From Bacteroidota bacterium (GTDB taxonomy: Bacteria; Bacteroidota; Bacteroidia; Chitinophagales; Chitinophagaceae): a DNA stretch of 14,343 nucleotides. The DNA lies in the NCBI GenBank assembly GCA_947461015.1, contig CANHIR010000029.1, forward strand, positions 1 to 14,343, in the 5' to 3' direction. Below are positions 6,562 to 14,204 of this stretch, piece after piece (the stretch's first letter is position 1; each line of letters begins with the position of its first letter). The notes under the pieces were generated by a model. The model did no database searches, had not been told where the DNA came from, and was given only the letters and a program-made list of their open reading frames with translations. The position numbers and the translations under genes are program-made.

Positions 6562-7491
6562 CTACATTCCGTCTGCATCTGCGACCGCTTCTACGGGATC
6601 TTTTTGTTTTTTTAAGCTATTGTTTACAAGATATACGCCAACCAGTGTAGTGATTGTACCAATGACACTACTTAAATTTATTTCTTCCCCTTTTATAAAT
6701 AAGGAACCTACCCATATTGCTACAATAGGATTAATGTATGCATATAAAGAAGCTATAGCAGGGTGCAAATGTTTCATGCTGTATATAAAAGAAGCGAATG
6801 CGAAAATAGAACCTCCAATTACCATATAAATAATCGCGCCCCATGATATTGCTGGAATTTTATGTAAGGGGGTATAATTAGTAAAGAGTAAAGTATAGCA
6901 ACCCATGCATGCTGCACTAATTAACATTTGCCAACCAATAGAATTGTATGCATTCATGTTTACTTTGTTTCTTGCAATAATAATGGAGCCAATACTCCAT
7001 GAAATCATAGCAAATAAAGAAAGTGCAATGCCTAGTAAATAATTTGGGTTATGCATGCTTAAGCTATCCTTGTAAAAAATAAAGCCAATTCCCAATAATC
7101 CTAATCCTAAACCTATAATAGTGGGTGTTGTTATTTTGATGGCTTTAAAATAAAATCGCTCTATAAGCACCACAGACAATGGGTAAAGGGCTGCAATTAA
7201 AGCAGCTAATCCACTTGTTATAAATTGTAGCCCATAAGTTGCTATTCCATTGGCGGAAACAAACATTAAAAAAGCCATTGGGATTAACCATGCAAACTGT
7301 TTTGCAGTGGGTAATTTTTCTCCCCTTATTAAAAAGAAAATTACATATATACTGCCTCCGAAAAATTGACGAATACTTGCCAACTCAAATGCGGGTAACC
7401 CTGCAATCCCTATTTTGCTAGCCACCCAAGTAGTACCCCAAACAATGCTGGTAACAGTGAGTGCTAAATAAGCTTTATTTTGATTAGACAT
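6562..7491 (-). CDS. EamA/DMT-superfamily transporter
   Basis: A 309-residue integral membrane protein with about ten hydrophobic helices arranged as two EamA repeats (about 8-137 and 150-290). The N-terminal block SIVWGTTWVASKIGI is the usual first-helix signature of drug/metabolite transporters of the RhaT/YdcZ-like DMT type. Its substrate cannot be read from sequence; members export amino acids, nucleobases, sugars or drugs. The ATG at 7491 lies 20 bases after the purH stop on the same strand, so it is likely the last gene of the ade-to-purH block, which makes a purine-related substrate possible but unproven. Its TAG stop directly abuts the lutB TAA with no base between. Confidence 0.88.
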   Translation of the reverse strand: MSNQNKAYLALTVTSIVWGTTWVASKIGIAGLPAFELASIRQFFGGSIYVIFFLIRGEKLPTAKQFAWLIPMAFLMFVSANGIATYGLQFITSGLAALIAALYPLSVVLIERFYFKAIKITTPTIIGLGLGLLGIGFIFYKDSLSMHNPNYLLGIALSLFAMISWSIGSIIIARNKVNMNAYNSIGWQMLISAACMGCYTLLFTNYTPLHKIPAISWGAIIYMVIGGSIFAFASFIYSMKHLHPAIASLYAYINPIVAIWVGSLFIKGEEINLSSVIGTITTLVGVYLVNNSLKKQKDPVEAVADADGM

Positions 7492-7511
7492 ATAGAGATG
7501 GCGTGTGACAA

Positions 7512-8996
7512 TTAGTGTTTAAAATGCCTTAATTGTGTCATCACCATTGCAAGTCCATGTTCAACACAATAAGCTATACTATCCTTGTCTCTCACCGAAC
7601 CACCTGGTTGTATATAGGCTTCAATCCCTTCTGCATGCGCAATACTTACGCAGTCATTGAAAGGGAAAAATGCATCCGAAGCCAATGCTGCGCCCCTTAA
7701 ATCAAAATTAAATTGCTTTGCTTTTTCAATGGCATGTCTTAATGCATCTACTCTTGAAGTTTGACCACAACCCTTGCCAACCAATTGTTTATTTTTTATA
7801 AGCGCAATGGCATTGCTTTTTAAATGCTTGCAAATAATGTTTCCAAAAATTAAATCTTCTTTTTCTGAAGCGGTACAAGGTCTTGCACCTACTTCGTCCC
7901 AGTTGGTAAAATTACCGTTGTCTATGCCTTGTGCTAAGGATCCGTTTAAAATTGATTTTTGTTGAGTTGGCTTAAAACTTACGCCAGTTTTGCTTTGTAA
8001 GAGTATTCGGTTCTTTTTAGTTGACAAAATGGTTAAAGCAGCTTCGTCAAAAGAAGGTGCAATTAAAACCTCAAAGAAAATTTCTTGTATGGCTTCTGCA
8101 GTTGCTTTATCAACAGTGCCATTGGTTACTAAAACGCCACCAAAAGCACTTTCTGGATCGCCAGCTAATGCAGCAGTCCAACTTTCATAAACCGTATCCC
8201 TTTGAGCAACGCCGCAAACATTGGTATGCTTGATAATGGCAAAGCTTGTTTTTGGCAATTCGCTAATTAAGGCAATAGCAGCATCTACGTCTACCAAATT
8301 ATTGTAGGAAAGTTCTTTACCGTTTAATTGTGTAAACCATTCATCCAGATTCCCATAAAATGTGGCTACCTGGTGTGGGTTTTCACCATAACGCAATACT
8401 TTGCCTGTTGTTGGATTAAAATAATTGCTAATGGCAATATCATAATGCATTACTACTTCAAAAGCTTTTGCTGCAAAGACTTTTCGTTGTTCTATGGTAG
8501 TAGTACCATTTTGAGCAATTAATAAATTATTTAATTTTTCATAGTCATCTTTTGCAGACAACACCACTAAGTCACGAAAGTTTTTTGCAGCTGCTCTAAT
8601 CATAGATGGCCCGCCGATATCTATTTTTTCAATAATTAATTTTTCTTCATCTGTATTGCTTAGTGTTTCTTCAAAGGGATATAAGTCTACAATCACTAAG
8701 TCTAATTCAGGAATTTTATATTGCGCCATTTCTGACAAATCCTGTGGCTCATATCGTCTTCCTAAGATACCTCCAAAAACGGAGGGATGTAAGGTTTTTA
8801 CGCGACCTCCTAATATAGATGGATAGCCCGTAACACTTTCGACTGAAACACAGGGGATGCCTAAATCTTCTAAAAATTTTTGAGTACCACCTGTTGAGTA
8901 AATGGTAATATTTAACTGGTGTAAGGTTTTTGCTAAGGGCGCTAAGCCGTCTTTGTAGAATACAGAAATGAGGGCTGATTGTATTTTCTTTTCCAT
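7512..8996 (-). CDS. purH: Bifunctional AICAR formyltransferase / IMP cyclohydrolase PurH
   Basis: A 494-residue enzyme for the last two steps of IMP synthesis: 10-formyltetrahydrofolate plus AICAR gives FAICAR, which is then cyclised to IMP. The N-terminal cyclohydrolase (MGS-like) domain shows SALISVFYKDG, YSTGGTQKFLEDLGI, GRVKTLHPSVFGGIL, DLYPFEETL and DIGGPSMIRAAAKN. The formyltransferase domain shows RYGENPHQ, YNNLVDVDAA, IIKHTNVCG with the catalytic pair Lys256-His257, ESAFGGVL, ASDAFFPFND and QPGGSVRD. The frame stays open upstream to 9233, but those 79 extra codons lie mostly over the end of comEC and match nothing in PurH; the ATG at 8996 gives the family N-terminus. A TAnnTTTG box lies only three bases before that ATG. 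Confidence 0.96.
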   Translation of the reverse strand: MEKKIQSALISVFYKDGLAPLAKTLHQLNITIYSTGGTQKFLEDLGIPCVSVESVTGYPSILGGRVKTLHPSVFGGILGRRYEPQDLSEMAQYKIPELDLVIVDLYPFEETLSNTDEEKLIIEKIDIGGPSMIRAAAKNFRDLVVLSAKDDYEKLNNLLIAQNGTTTIEQRKVFAAKAFEVVMHYDIAISNYFNPTTGKVLRYGENPHQVATFYGNLDEWFTQLNGKELSYNNLVDVDAAIALISELPKTSFAIIKHTNVCGVAQRDTVYESWTAALAGDPESAFGGVLVTNGTVDKATAEAIQEIFFEVLIAPSFDEAALTILSTKKNRILLQSKTGVSFKPTQQKSILNGSLAQGIDNGNFTNWDEVGARPCTASEKEDLIFGNIICKHLKSNAIALIKNKQLVGKGCGQTSRVDALRHAIEKAKQFNFDLRGAALASDAFFPFNDCVSIAHAEGIEAYIQPGGSVRDKDSIAYCVEHGLAMVMTQLRHFKH

Positions 8997-8999
8997 AGG

Positions 9000-9007
9000 C
9001 AAAGTTA
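9000..9007 (-). promoter_or_regulatory. Possible -7 box (TAACTTTG) at the purH start
   Basis: The minus strand reads TAACTTTG, a perfect TAnnTTTG, ending three bases before the purH ATG. If used, transcription would start at or within a few bases of the ATG, giving a leaderless or nearly leaderless message. No -33 element is visible 19-21 bases upstream, so chance is a fair alternative. Confidence 0.25.
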
Positions 9008-9055
9008 ACGCCTTCCTCATTTTTTTGCTGGGCTCATTTTCCACATAAATCGGCC

Positions 9056-10315
9056 CTAACTGAATAACTTTATAATATTGTAGCAAACGACAAGCCCTAT
9101 TATCACAATGAGGTACCTGGGCTTTTTTTGATAAATCCATAAATAGGCATATAGCAGCATTAGATAATACATAAAAACTTGGAATGGCCCCATAGCAATA
9201 TGAATGGTGGCTGCTTTTGTTTGAATAAACCAATTTTGAATTAGATGATTAAAAAACAAAATGTAACGTTCTATGATCATACCCCAATAAAAAGCCAATT
9301 GGGAGGGTAGCAATAGTAAAATAATGAGGCCGTACAATATAATATTGCTTAAGGGTACCATAATAAAATTACTTACCAATACCCAAGCAGCCACTTGATG
9401 AAAATGTAAAATCAAGATGGGGAAAGTAGTGATTTGTGCCGCTAAACTAATACAACAGTTGCTCCATAAAAACAGAATTAATGGGTTGTCTATTGGTATG
9501 GACTTGTAAATTATTTTATAAAATAAATGAATGCCAATGACTGCTGCATAAGACAATTGGAGTCCTATATTTTCAATTCCACCTACATTTGAAATGAGCA
9601 ATAAAAAAATACCCCCTGCTATTGAATTTAAAGTAAATTTTGAAAGCATAAAAAATCTACCAAGTAAAAAAAGGGAAAAAAAGACCGATGCTCTTATTAT
9701 GGAGGGTCCAGCATTGGCAATAAATGTATAGATCCATACTAACAAAAGCAGCGATACAATTTCAAACACCTTAAATAGCTTTTTCTGTGGCAGCAATCCC
9801 AGGAGTTTAGACATTGATTTAAATAGGATATCTATATGCATTCCACTTATGGCAATGATATGTATAATGCCCAATTGGGTATAAGCGTTTAACAATGCTT
9901 TATTCATATCCATTTTCACGCCAATGAGTAATGCTTGCGCAAATCCATTTGCTTGCTTCGAGGGAATGTTTCTATTTAATTTATCAATAATCCAATTTCT
10001 ACAATATACAATGCGCATATTGATACTTGTTGGCAATTCAAAGTTTGATTTTTCTATTGCATTCCATTTTAACATCATTCCCCAGCTAAGTAAACACATA
10101 AAAACAAAAACCCCCTTTACAAAAGGTGGCGCGTTTAATTTAGTACATAAGAGCATTAAGAATAGCTCAATTGAGATTGTAAAAAATGAAAAAATGGGCG
10201 TAGTAAAAGGAATAGGCTTTTGCAAAATTGAAGCTAGCGCAATACCAAGTAATAAATGTAATGTAATAAATACCAATGGATGTGCTGCACGCCAATATTG
10301 GTATGTGTTTTGCAT
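9056..10315 (-). CDS. Shortened ComEC/Rec2-family protein (Competence domain only)
   Basis: A 419-residue polytopic membrane protein. Three hydrophobic segments (about 14-31, 42-58, 66-82) precede a Competence domain with QANGFAQALLIGVK at 121-134 and the family core HIIAISGMHI at 152-161, followed by about seven more helices to residue 415. ComEC forms the inner-membrane channel for single-stranded DNA uptake in natural transformation. Compared with Bacteroidota relatives that I recall as about 650-700 residues, the OB-fold of DUF4131 between helix 3 and the Competence domain is reduced to about 20 residues (83-105), and there is no C-terminal metallo-beta-lactamase domain. The reading frame is intact with no sign of a frameshift. 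The start at 10315 lies 42 bases after the upstream methyltransferase stop. Whether it still moves DNA is unclear. Confidence 0.85.
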   Translation of the reverse strand: MQNTYQYWRAAHPLVFITLHLLLGIALASILQKPIPFTTPIFSFFTISIELFLMLLCTKLNAPPFVKGVFVFMCLLSWGMMLKWNAIEKSNFELPTSINMRIVYCRNWIIDKLNRNIPSKQANGFAQALLIGVKMDMNKALLNAYTQLGIIHIIAISGMHIDILFKSMSKLLGLLPQKKLFKVFEIVSLLLLVWIYTFIANAGPSIIRASVFFSLFLLGRFFMLSKFTLNSIAGGIFLLLISNVGGIENIGLQLSYAAVIGIHLFYKIIYKSIPIDNPLILFLWSNCCISLAAQITTFPILILHFHQVAAWVLVSNFIMVPLSNIILYGLIILLLLPSQLAFYWGMIIERYILFFNHLIQNWFIQTKAATIHIAMGPFQVFMYYLMLLYAYLWIYQKKPRYLIVIIGLVVCYNIIKLFS

Positions 10316-10357
10316 TGTTTAAAATAGACAATGTTTAACCTTATATGTTTTCGGAAA

Positions 10358-11062
10358 TTACTTTGATCCGATTAAAAAAACGGCTAGTTTTTTATGCAAT
10401 TCAGGTTTATTTGCTTTCCAATAAGCTACGGTAGCTGTTTTTATAAATTCATTGGGCGCGGTGATTTCTACTCCAATGCACAATTTTGTTTGGGGATGGC
10501 AATATTGTATGATGGCCTCCATAAGTTGATTATTCCTATAAGGCGTTTCAATAAAAAGTTGTGTCGTGCCTTTGCTATTGGCAATGGCTTCTAACTCTTG
10601 AATTTTTTTCTTTCGATCGTTGTTATCTATTGGGAGGTAGCCATGAAATTGAAAATTTTGTCCATTCATTCCACTTGCCATAAGTGCTAATAATATAGAA
10701 GATGGAGCAGTATAAGGTTTTACCATTGCACCCATAGCTTGCGCCTCCGCTACAAGTATTTGCCCAGGATCAGCAATGCCTGCACATCCTGCTTCGGAAA
10801 CAATACCAATGTTTTTTCCTTGCAATAAAAGTGATTTAAATATATTTATTTGCGCTGCTTCTACTTTATGTATGGGATGCCAAATATAATTGTCAATAAT
10901 CATTTCCTTCCAAACCTTTTTAAAAAATCGTCTTGTAGTTTTTTCATTTTCAACAAAAAAAGCATCACATTGCATGATCCATTTTTGCATATCTGCAGGC
11001 AAGGCGTCCCATCCTTCTTCATGTAATAACATGGGCAATAAATATACTTTACCTAAACTCAT
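10358..11062 (-). CDS. RsmI-like SAM-dependent methyltransferase (tetrapyrrole methylase fold)
   Basis: A 234-residue protein of the tetrapyrrole (corrin/porphyrin) methylase superfamily. Motifs parallel RsmI, the 16S rRNA C1402 ribose methyltransferase: SEAGCAGIADPG at 89-100 (RsmI has SDAGTPGISDPG), APSSILLALMASGM at 119-132, FHGYLP at 139-144, KKKIQELEAI and FIETPYRNNQ at 170-179. It lacks the RsmI C-terminal extension and the substituted residues indicate a paralogue; Bacteroidota commonly carry this about-235-residue form beside a true RsmI. The substrate is therefore not certain. Its ATG shares one base with the stop of the EI24-type gene (TAATG), so translation of the two is coupled. 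Confidence 0.85.
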   Translation of the reverse strand: MSLGKVYLLPMLLHEEGWDALPADMQKWIMQCDAFFVENEKTTRRFFKKVWKEMIIDNYIWHPIHKVEAAQINIFKSLLLQGKNIGIVSEAGCAGIADPGQILVAEAQAMGAMVKPYTAPSSILLALMASGMNGQNFQFHGYLPIDNNDRKKKIQELEAIANSKGTTQLFIETPYRNNQLMEAIIQYCHPQTKLCIGVEITAPNEFIKTATVAYWKANKPELHKKLAVFLIGSK

Positions 11063-11823
11063 TAAGCGTTGTCTTTAATTTCTTGTGTATTTAAATGCGC
11101 AGCAATTAATGCATAAAAAGGAGCTGTAACCCAACCTATAACTGGAATTAAATGCAAAATATAAAACATTAATCCATTCGCAATGGGTAGACCTTTGTGA
11201 TTACTTACATAGCTTGCGGAGGCAATACTGCTTTTATTTTCAGTAGCAAGTCCATAATCCATCATCGCATACCCAAAATAATAACCTTCCATTAAAATAG
11301 TAAAAATGGGTGTAAACCATCCTATTATAGGAATGGTACAAAATAAAATAATGGGGATGAGATAAACGATTTGCCATAACATATTTGTTAAGCTTAGCTT
11401 AATGGCGCGAATCATTAATTTAATATATTCCGACCAGTTAAATAAGAATGGTACATTTTGCTGAATGGCTGCAATGCGTAAATGGTGATATGAAAAAACA
11501 GGAGCAAATAATATTAGGAAAATAAATTTAAACATTGCAAAATAAAACAGCATCAATGTAAACCATAACCAAAAACTACCCATGGTTATAAAAAATCCAA
11601 TAATATCACTGTCAATGGTGTCTACCCATGATTTTAACCCTGTCTTTAAAATAATCCATTCAATAAATACACTTGATGTTTGACTAAAGTAGGATATACC
11701 CAAAATGAATAGGAATGCATAAATGATACCAGGCAGGATCATCCATCTCCATAAGCGATGCTGTATGATAAATTTGTGTGCTAAAAAAAAGGCACGAACC
11801 GAGATGATGAGTTCTTTAAGCAA
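11062..11823 (-). CDS. EI24/CysZ-like integral membrane protein
   Basis: A 253-residue membrane protein with about four to six hydrophobic segments (around residues 29-46, 73-110, 143-170, 175-190 and 220-243). The block EGYYFGYAMMDYGLATENKS followed by SNHKGLPIANGLMFYILHLIPVIGWVTAPFYA near the C-terminus is characteristic of the EI24 domain, shared with the sulfate-uptake protein CysZ. No neighbouring sulfur gene supports a sulfate role, so CysZ itself is not claimed. The start is TTG at 11823-11821: upstream in this frame lies the upp stop with no ATG between, and MLKELIISVRAFFLAH is the normal family beginning. It is coupled by TAATG to the methyltransferase gene. Confidence 0.85.
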   Translation of the reverse strand: MLKELIISVRAFFLAHKFIIQHRLWRWMILPGIIYAFLFILGISYFSQTSSVFIEWIILKTGLKSWVDTIDSDIIGFFITMGSFWLWFTLMLFYFAMFKFIFLILFAPVFSYHHLRIAAIQQNVPFLFNWSEYIKLMIRAIKLSLTNMLWQIVYLIPIILFCTIPIIGWFTPIFTILMEGYYFGYAMMDYGLATENKSSIASASYVSNHKGLPIANGLMFYILHLIPVIGWVTAPFYALIAAHLNTQEIKDNA

Positions 11824-11839
11824 TGAATTGGTTTTAGGA

Positions 11840-11847
11840 TAAAGATA
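11840..11847 (-). promoter_or_regulatory. Candidate -7 box (TATCTTTA) for the EI24-type gene
   Basis: The minus strand reads TATCTTTA, one mismatch from TAnnTTTG, in the 36-base gap between upp and the EI24-type gene and 16 bases before its TTG start. No clear -33 element is visible. It may give the downstream genes a separate transcript. Confidence 0.3.
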
Positions 11848-11859
11848 CGAAGTCCTAAA

Positions 11860-12513
11860 TTAGGATTGCATTTTGGTTCCATATGCTAAATCACCGGCGT
11901 CACCTAATCCAGGAATAATATAGCTATGGTCATTTAAGGTGTCGTCAATGTCTCCACACCAAATAGGTATATTTTTTCCTAAGGCAGCCTCCACCGTTTC
12001 AATACCTTTTTTGCTTGCAATAGCAACTACCACATGCAATTCCTTTGGTGTTTGATTTTTAGTAATTGCCTTAATGGTTTCCACTAAGGAAGCGCCTGTT
12101 GCCAACATAGGATCGGAAACAATAACCACACGGTTGTTTAAATCTGGGCAACTTAAATATTCAATACTTATTTCAAAACTGCCGTCATCATGGTGTTTTC
12201 TGTAAGCAGATATGAATGCATTATCGGCTTTGTCAAAATAGTTTAACATGCCTTGGTGTAAGGGTAGTCCAGCTCTTAATATTGTAGCAAGTACAGGTTG
12301 TTCAAACAAAACTTTAGATTGATGGATGCCAAGTGGGGTAGTAGTAGGTATCGTTTTTGTTGCCATTAACTTACTCATTTCGTAAGCGGCTACTTCACCA
12401 ATGCGTTCCAAATTTCTTCTAAAACGCATTCTATCATTTTGTACATTTACGTCTCTCAATTCTGCTACCCAATTGCTTAGTAAACTATGTTTTTCGCTTA
12501 AATGATGAACCAT
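11860..12513 (-). CDS. upp: Uracil phosphoribosyltransferase
   Basis: A 217-residue cytoplasmic enzyme, normal length, that makes UMP from uracil and PRPP. It has the flexible substrate loop region ATILRAGLPLHQGML at 76-90, the PRPP-binding loop VSDPMLATGAS at 132-142 (family form DPMLATGGS, with Ala for the second Gly), and the uracil-binding C-terminal segment PGLGDAGDLAYGT at 201-213. The divergent N-terminal region MVHHLSEKHSLLSNWVAELRD with the early Arg-rich helix (29-37) is typical of Bacteroidota Upp. It follows ade by 42 bases. A perfect TAnnTTTG box in the gap suggests an additional promoter. Together with ade it forms a nucleobase-salvage pair. Confidence 0.94.
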   Translation of the reverse strand: MVHHLSEKHSLLSNWVAELRDVNVQNDRMRFRRNLERIGEVAAYEMSKLMATKTIPTTTPLGIHQSKVLFEQPVLATILRAGLPLHQGMLNYFDKADNAFISAYRKHHDDGSFEISIEYLSCPDLNNRVVIVSDPMLATGASLVETIKAITKNQTPKELHVVVAIASKKGIETVEAALGKNIPIWCGDIDDTLNDHSYIIPGLGDAGDLAYGTKMQS

Positions 12514-12529
12514 CTTTTCTATTTTTTTT

Positions 12530-12537
12530 CAAATCTA
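12530..12537 (-). promoter_or_regulatory. Candidate -7 box (TAGATTTG) for upp
   Basis: The minus strand reads TAGATTTG, a full match to TAnnTTTG, within the ade-upp gap and 16 bases before the upp ATG. A TTG lies upstream but only 13 bases away, shorter than the usual spacing. The box sits at the same distance from the start codon as those at 4561 and 11840, which supports it. Confidence 0.45.
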
Positions 12538-12555
12538 AGTTTCTTCGAGACAATT

Positions 12556-14190
12556 TTAAAATAATTTAAATTCATCTCCATCAAATAAGCCCTTATCACT
12601 CAATTTTAGATGTGGAATGACCAATAAACCCATAAAACTCAGTGTCATAAATGGCGAGCTAAGTGTACTTCCTAATGACTTTGCCATTTGATCTATTTTG
12701 GTGTAAGCTTCCGCAACTTTATAAGGATCCTCGGCACTCATTAAACCAGCTACGGGCAATCCTAATACGGCTTCTTCCAATTCCTTAACACAACTTATGC
12801 CCCCTTTTTGAGCAATTACTAAATTGATTGCTTTTACAATACTGGCATCATCAACGCCCACCGCAATAATGTTGTGGCTATCATGTGCTACTGTTGAAGC
12901 AATAGCACCATGCTGAAATCCAAAGTTTTTAATAAATGCCATTTTAGGTGGGGCATTATAATAACGATTGTAAACCACCATTTTTAAAACATCTTCTTGG
13001 GTATTGGAAACTATTTCATGCTCCTGTGTAGTTGCTTGCATCCATTTGCAATGTGTAATAAGTTGGCCATCTATGGCTTCCATTACAGGTATCAATCCCG
13101 ACTCGTTTGTAGGATATTGCTTTTCATTGACTTGAATGGATGCTTCATTTATTGGTTGTGCATCAAATTGATTAATAGCCTCCTCCTGCACAAATGGAAT
13201 CATTGATTTACCGGCTGAGGCAACCAATGCCCCGTTGATATAAGTTTCCTTTACTTTGAAATGCGATAAATCTTCCACCACAATTAAATTAGCAGGATCT
13301 CCAATGCGGGCTTGCCCTGTTGGTAATTTATAATGCAATACCGGGTTGATACAGGCTGCTCTTAATACATTAAATACATCTATGCCTTTTGCTACTGCTC
13401 TTGCGCACAAAGTATTTATATGCCCTTCTAGTAAACTATCTGGATGTTTGTCGTCACTACATAACATCATCATGTTAGGATGATCGTCTAATAATTCATA
13501 TAAAGCTTCAAAGTTTTTCGCTGCACTTCCTTCTCTAATTAAAATCTTCATTCCAAAGCTAAGTTTGTCCACCGCTTCTTCTATGGTAAAACATTCATGA
13601 TCGGTACTAATGCCAGCTTGTATATATTGTTTGGCTTCAGCTCCCATTAAACCTGGCGCATGCCCATCCACAGGTTTCCCTGCCTTATGTGCAGCACTAA
13701 TTTTTTTCATAACTTCCTCGTCTTTGTATAATACCCCGGGGAAGTTCATCATCTCACTTAAATAATAAATATCCTTGTTGGCTAGTAATTCAGCAACCTC
13801 ATTGCTATGTATAGCAGCACCTGCGGTTTCAAAAACAGTTGCAGGCACACAACTTGGCGCACCAAAGAAAAAATGAAAAGGCACTTTTTTGCCATTATTA
13901 ATCATGTAATGCACGCCTTCTACACCACATACATTGGCAATTTCATGAGGGTCACTAATGGTACCAATGGTTCCATGAACAACAGCAAGTCTTGCAAATG
14001 AACTTGGTATGAGCATACTACTTTCTATATGCACATGACTATCTATAAAGCCAGGAAGGATAAAATGATTAGGCGCAGTTTCACATGGCGTAATTTTTTC
14101 GATGAAACCATTTTGAATTTGTAGTTCGGCTGGAAATATTTTTTTTCCAACAATATCTACATACTGCCCAGAGAGCGTATAGGTTGCCAT
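12556..14190 (-). CDS. ade: Adenine deaminase
   Basis: A 544-residue amidohydrolase that converts adenine to hypoxanthine and ammonia. The metal site begins with GFIDSHVHIESSML at 47-60 (His52, His54). It continues with HGTIGTISDPHEIANVCG at 72-89, PSCVPAT, SEMMNFPGVL, VDGHAPGLMG, AGISTDHEC and the SDDKHPDSLLEGHI block that supplies the catalytic Asp. GQARIGDPANLIVVEDL marks the return to the N-terminal beta-domain. The C-terminal adenine deaminase domain has HDSHNIIAVGVDD, LPVAGLMS and LSFMGLLVIPHLKLSDKGLFD. Length and motifs are complete, so it should be active. It is followed by upp (42 bases) and preceded by the DUF5916-like gene end (14 bases). Hypoxanthine from this enzyme would feed IMP, the same product made by PurH in this block. 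Confidence 0.96.
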   Translation of the reverse strand: MATYTLSGQYVDIVGKKIFPAELQIQNGFIEKITPCETAPNHFILPGFIDSHVHIESSMLIPSSFARLAVVHGTIGTISDPHEIANVCGVEGVHYMINNGKKVPFHFFFGAPSCVPATVFETAGAAIHSNEVAELLANKDIYYLSEMMNFPGVLYKDEEVMKKISAAHKAGKPVDGHAPGLMGAEAKQYIQAGISTDHECFTIEEAVDKLSFGMKILIREGSAAKNFEALYELLDDHPNMMMLCSDDKHPDSLLEGHINTLCARAVAKGIDVFNVLRAACINPVLHYKLPTGQARIGDPANLIVVEDLSHFKVKETYINGALVASAGKSMIPFVQEEAINQFDAQPINEASIQVNEKQYPTNESGLIPVMEAIDGQLITHCKWMQATTQEHEIVSNTQEDVLKMVVYNRYYNAPPKMAFIKNFGFQHGAIASTVAHDSHNIIAVGVDDASIVKAINLVIAQKGGISCVKELEEAVLGLPVAGLMSAEDPYKVAEAYTKIDQMAKSLGSTLSSPFMTLSFMGLLVIPHLKLSDKGLFDGDEFKLF

Positions 14191-14204
14191 AAGGTAAGCT
14201 TGTA

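Noticed and set aside
6575..6620. Possible terminator hairpin followed by T-run near the eamA 3' end
   Set aside because: The only stem is about three base pairs (CCG/CGG) with a six-base loop, too weak to call, and the T-run lies inside eamA coding sequence.
6440..6829. 129-codon plus-strand frame spanning the lutB end and the eamA end
   Set aside because: It overlaps the ends of two well-supported genes in other frames and has no recognisable features.
8997..9233. N-terminal extension of purH by 79 codons in an open frame
   Set aside because: The extra codons mostly overlap the end of comEC, read as non-family sequence, and the ATG at 8996 gives the normal PurH N-terminus.
9924..10322. 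132-codon open frame on the plus strand opposite comEC
   Set aside because: It is antisense to a strong membrane-protein gene and its translation shows no domain or compositional sign of a real protein.
10316..10338. Direct repeat TGTTTAA at 10316-10322 and 10332-10338 before comEC
   Set aside because: Seven AT-rich bases repeated once in an AT-rich gap is expected by chance; no partner sites seen elsewhere.
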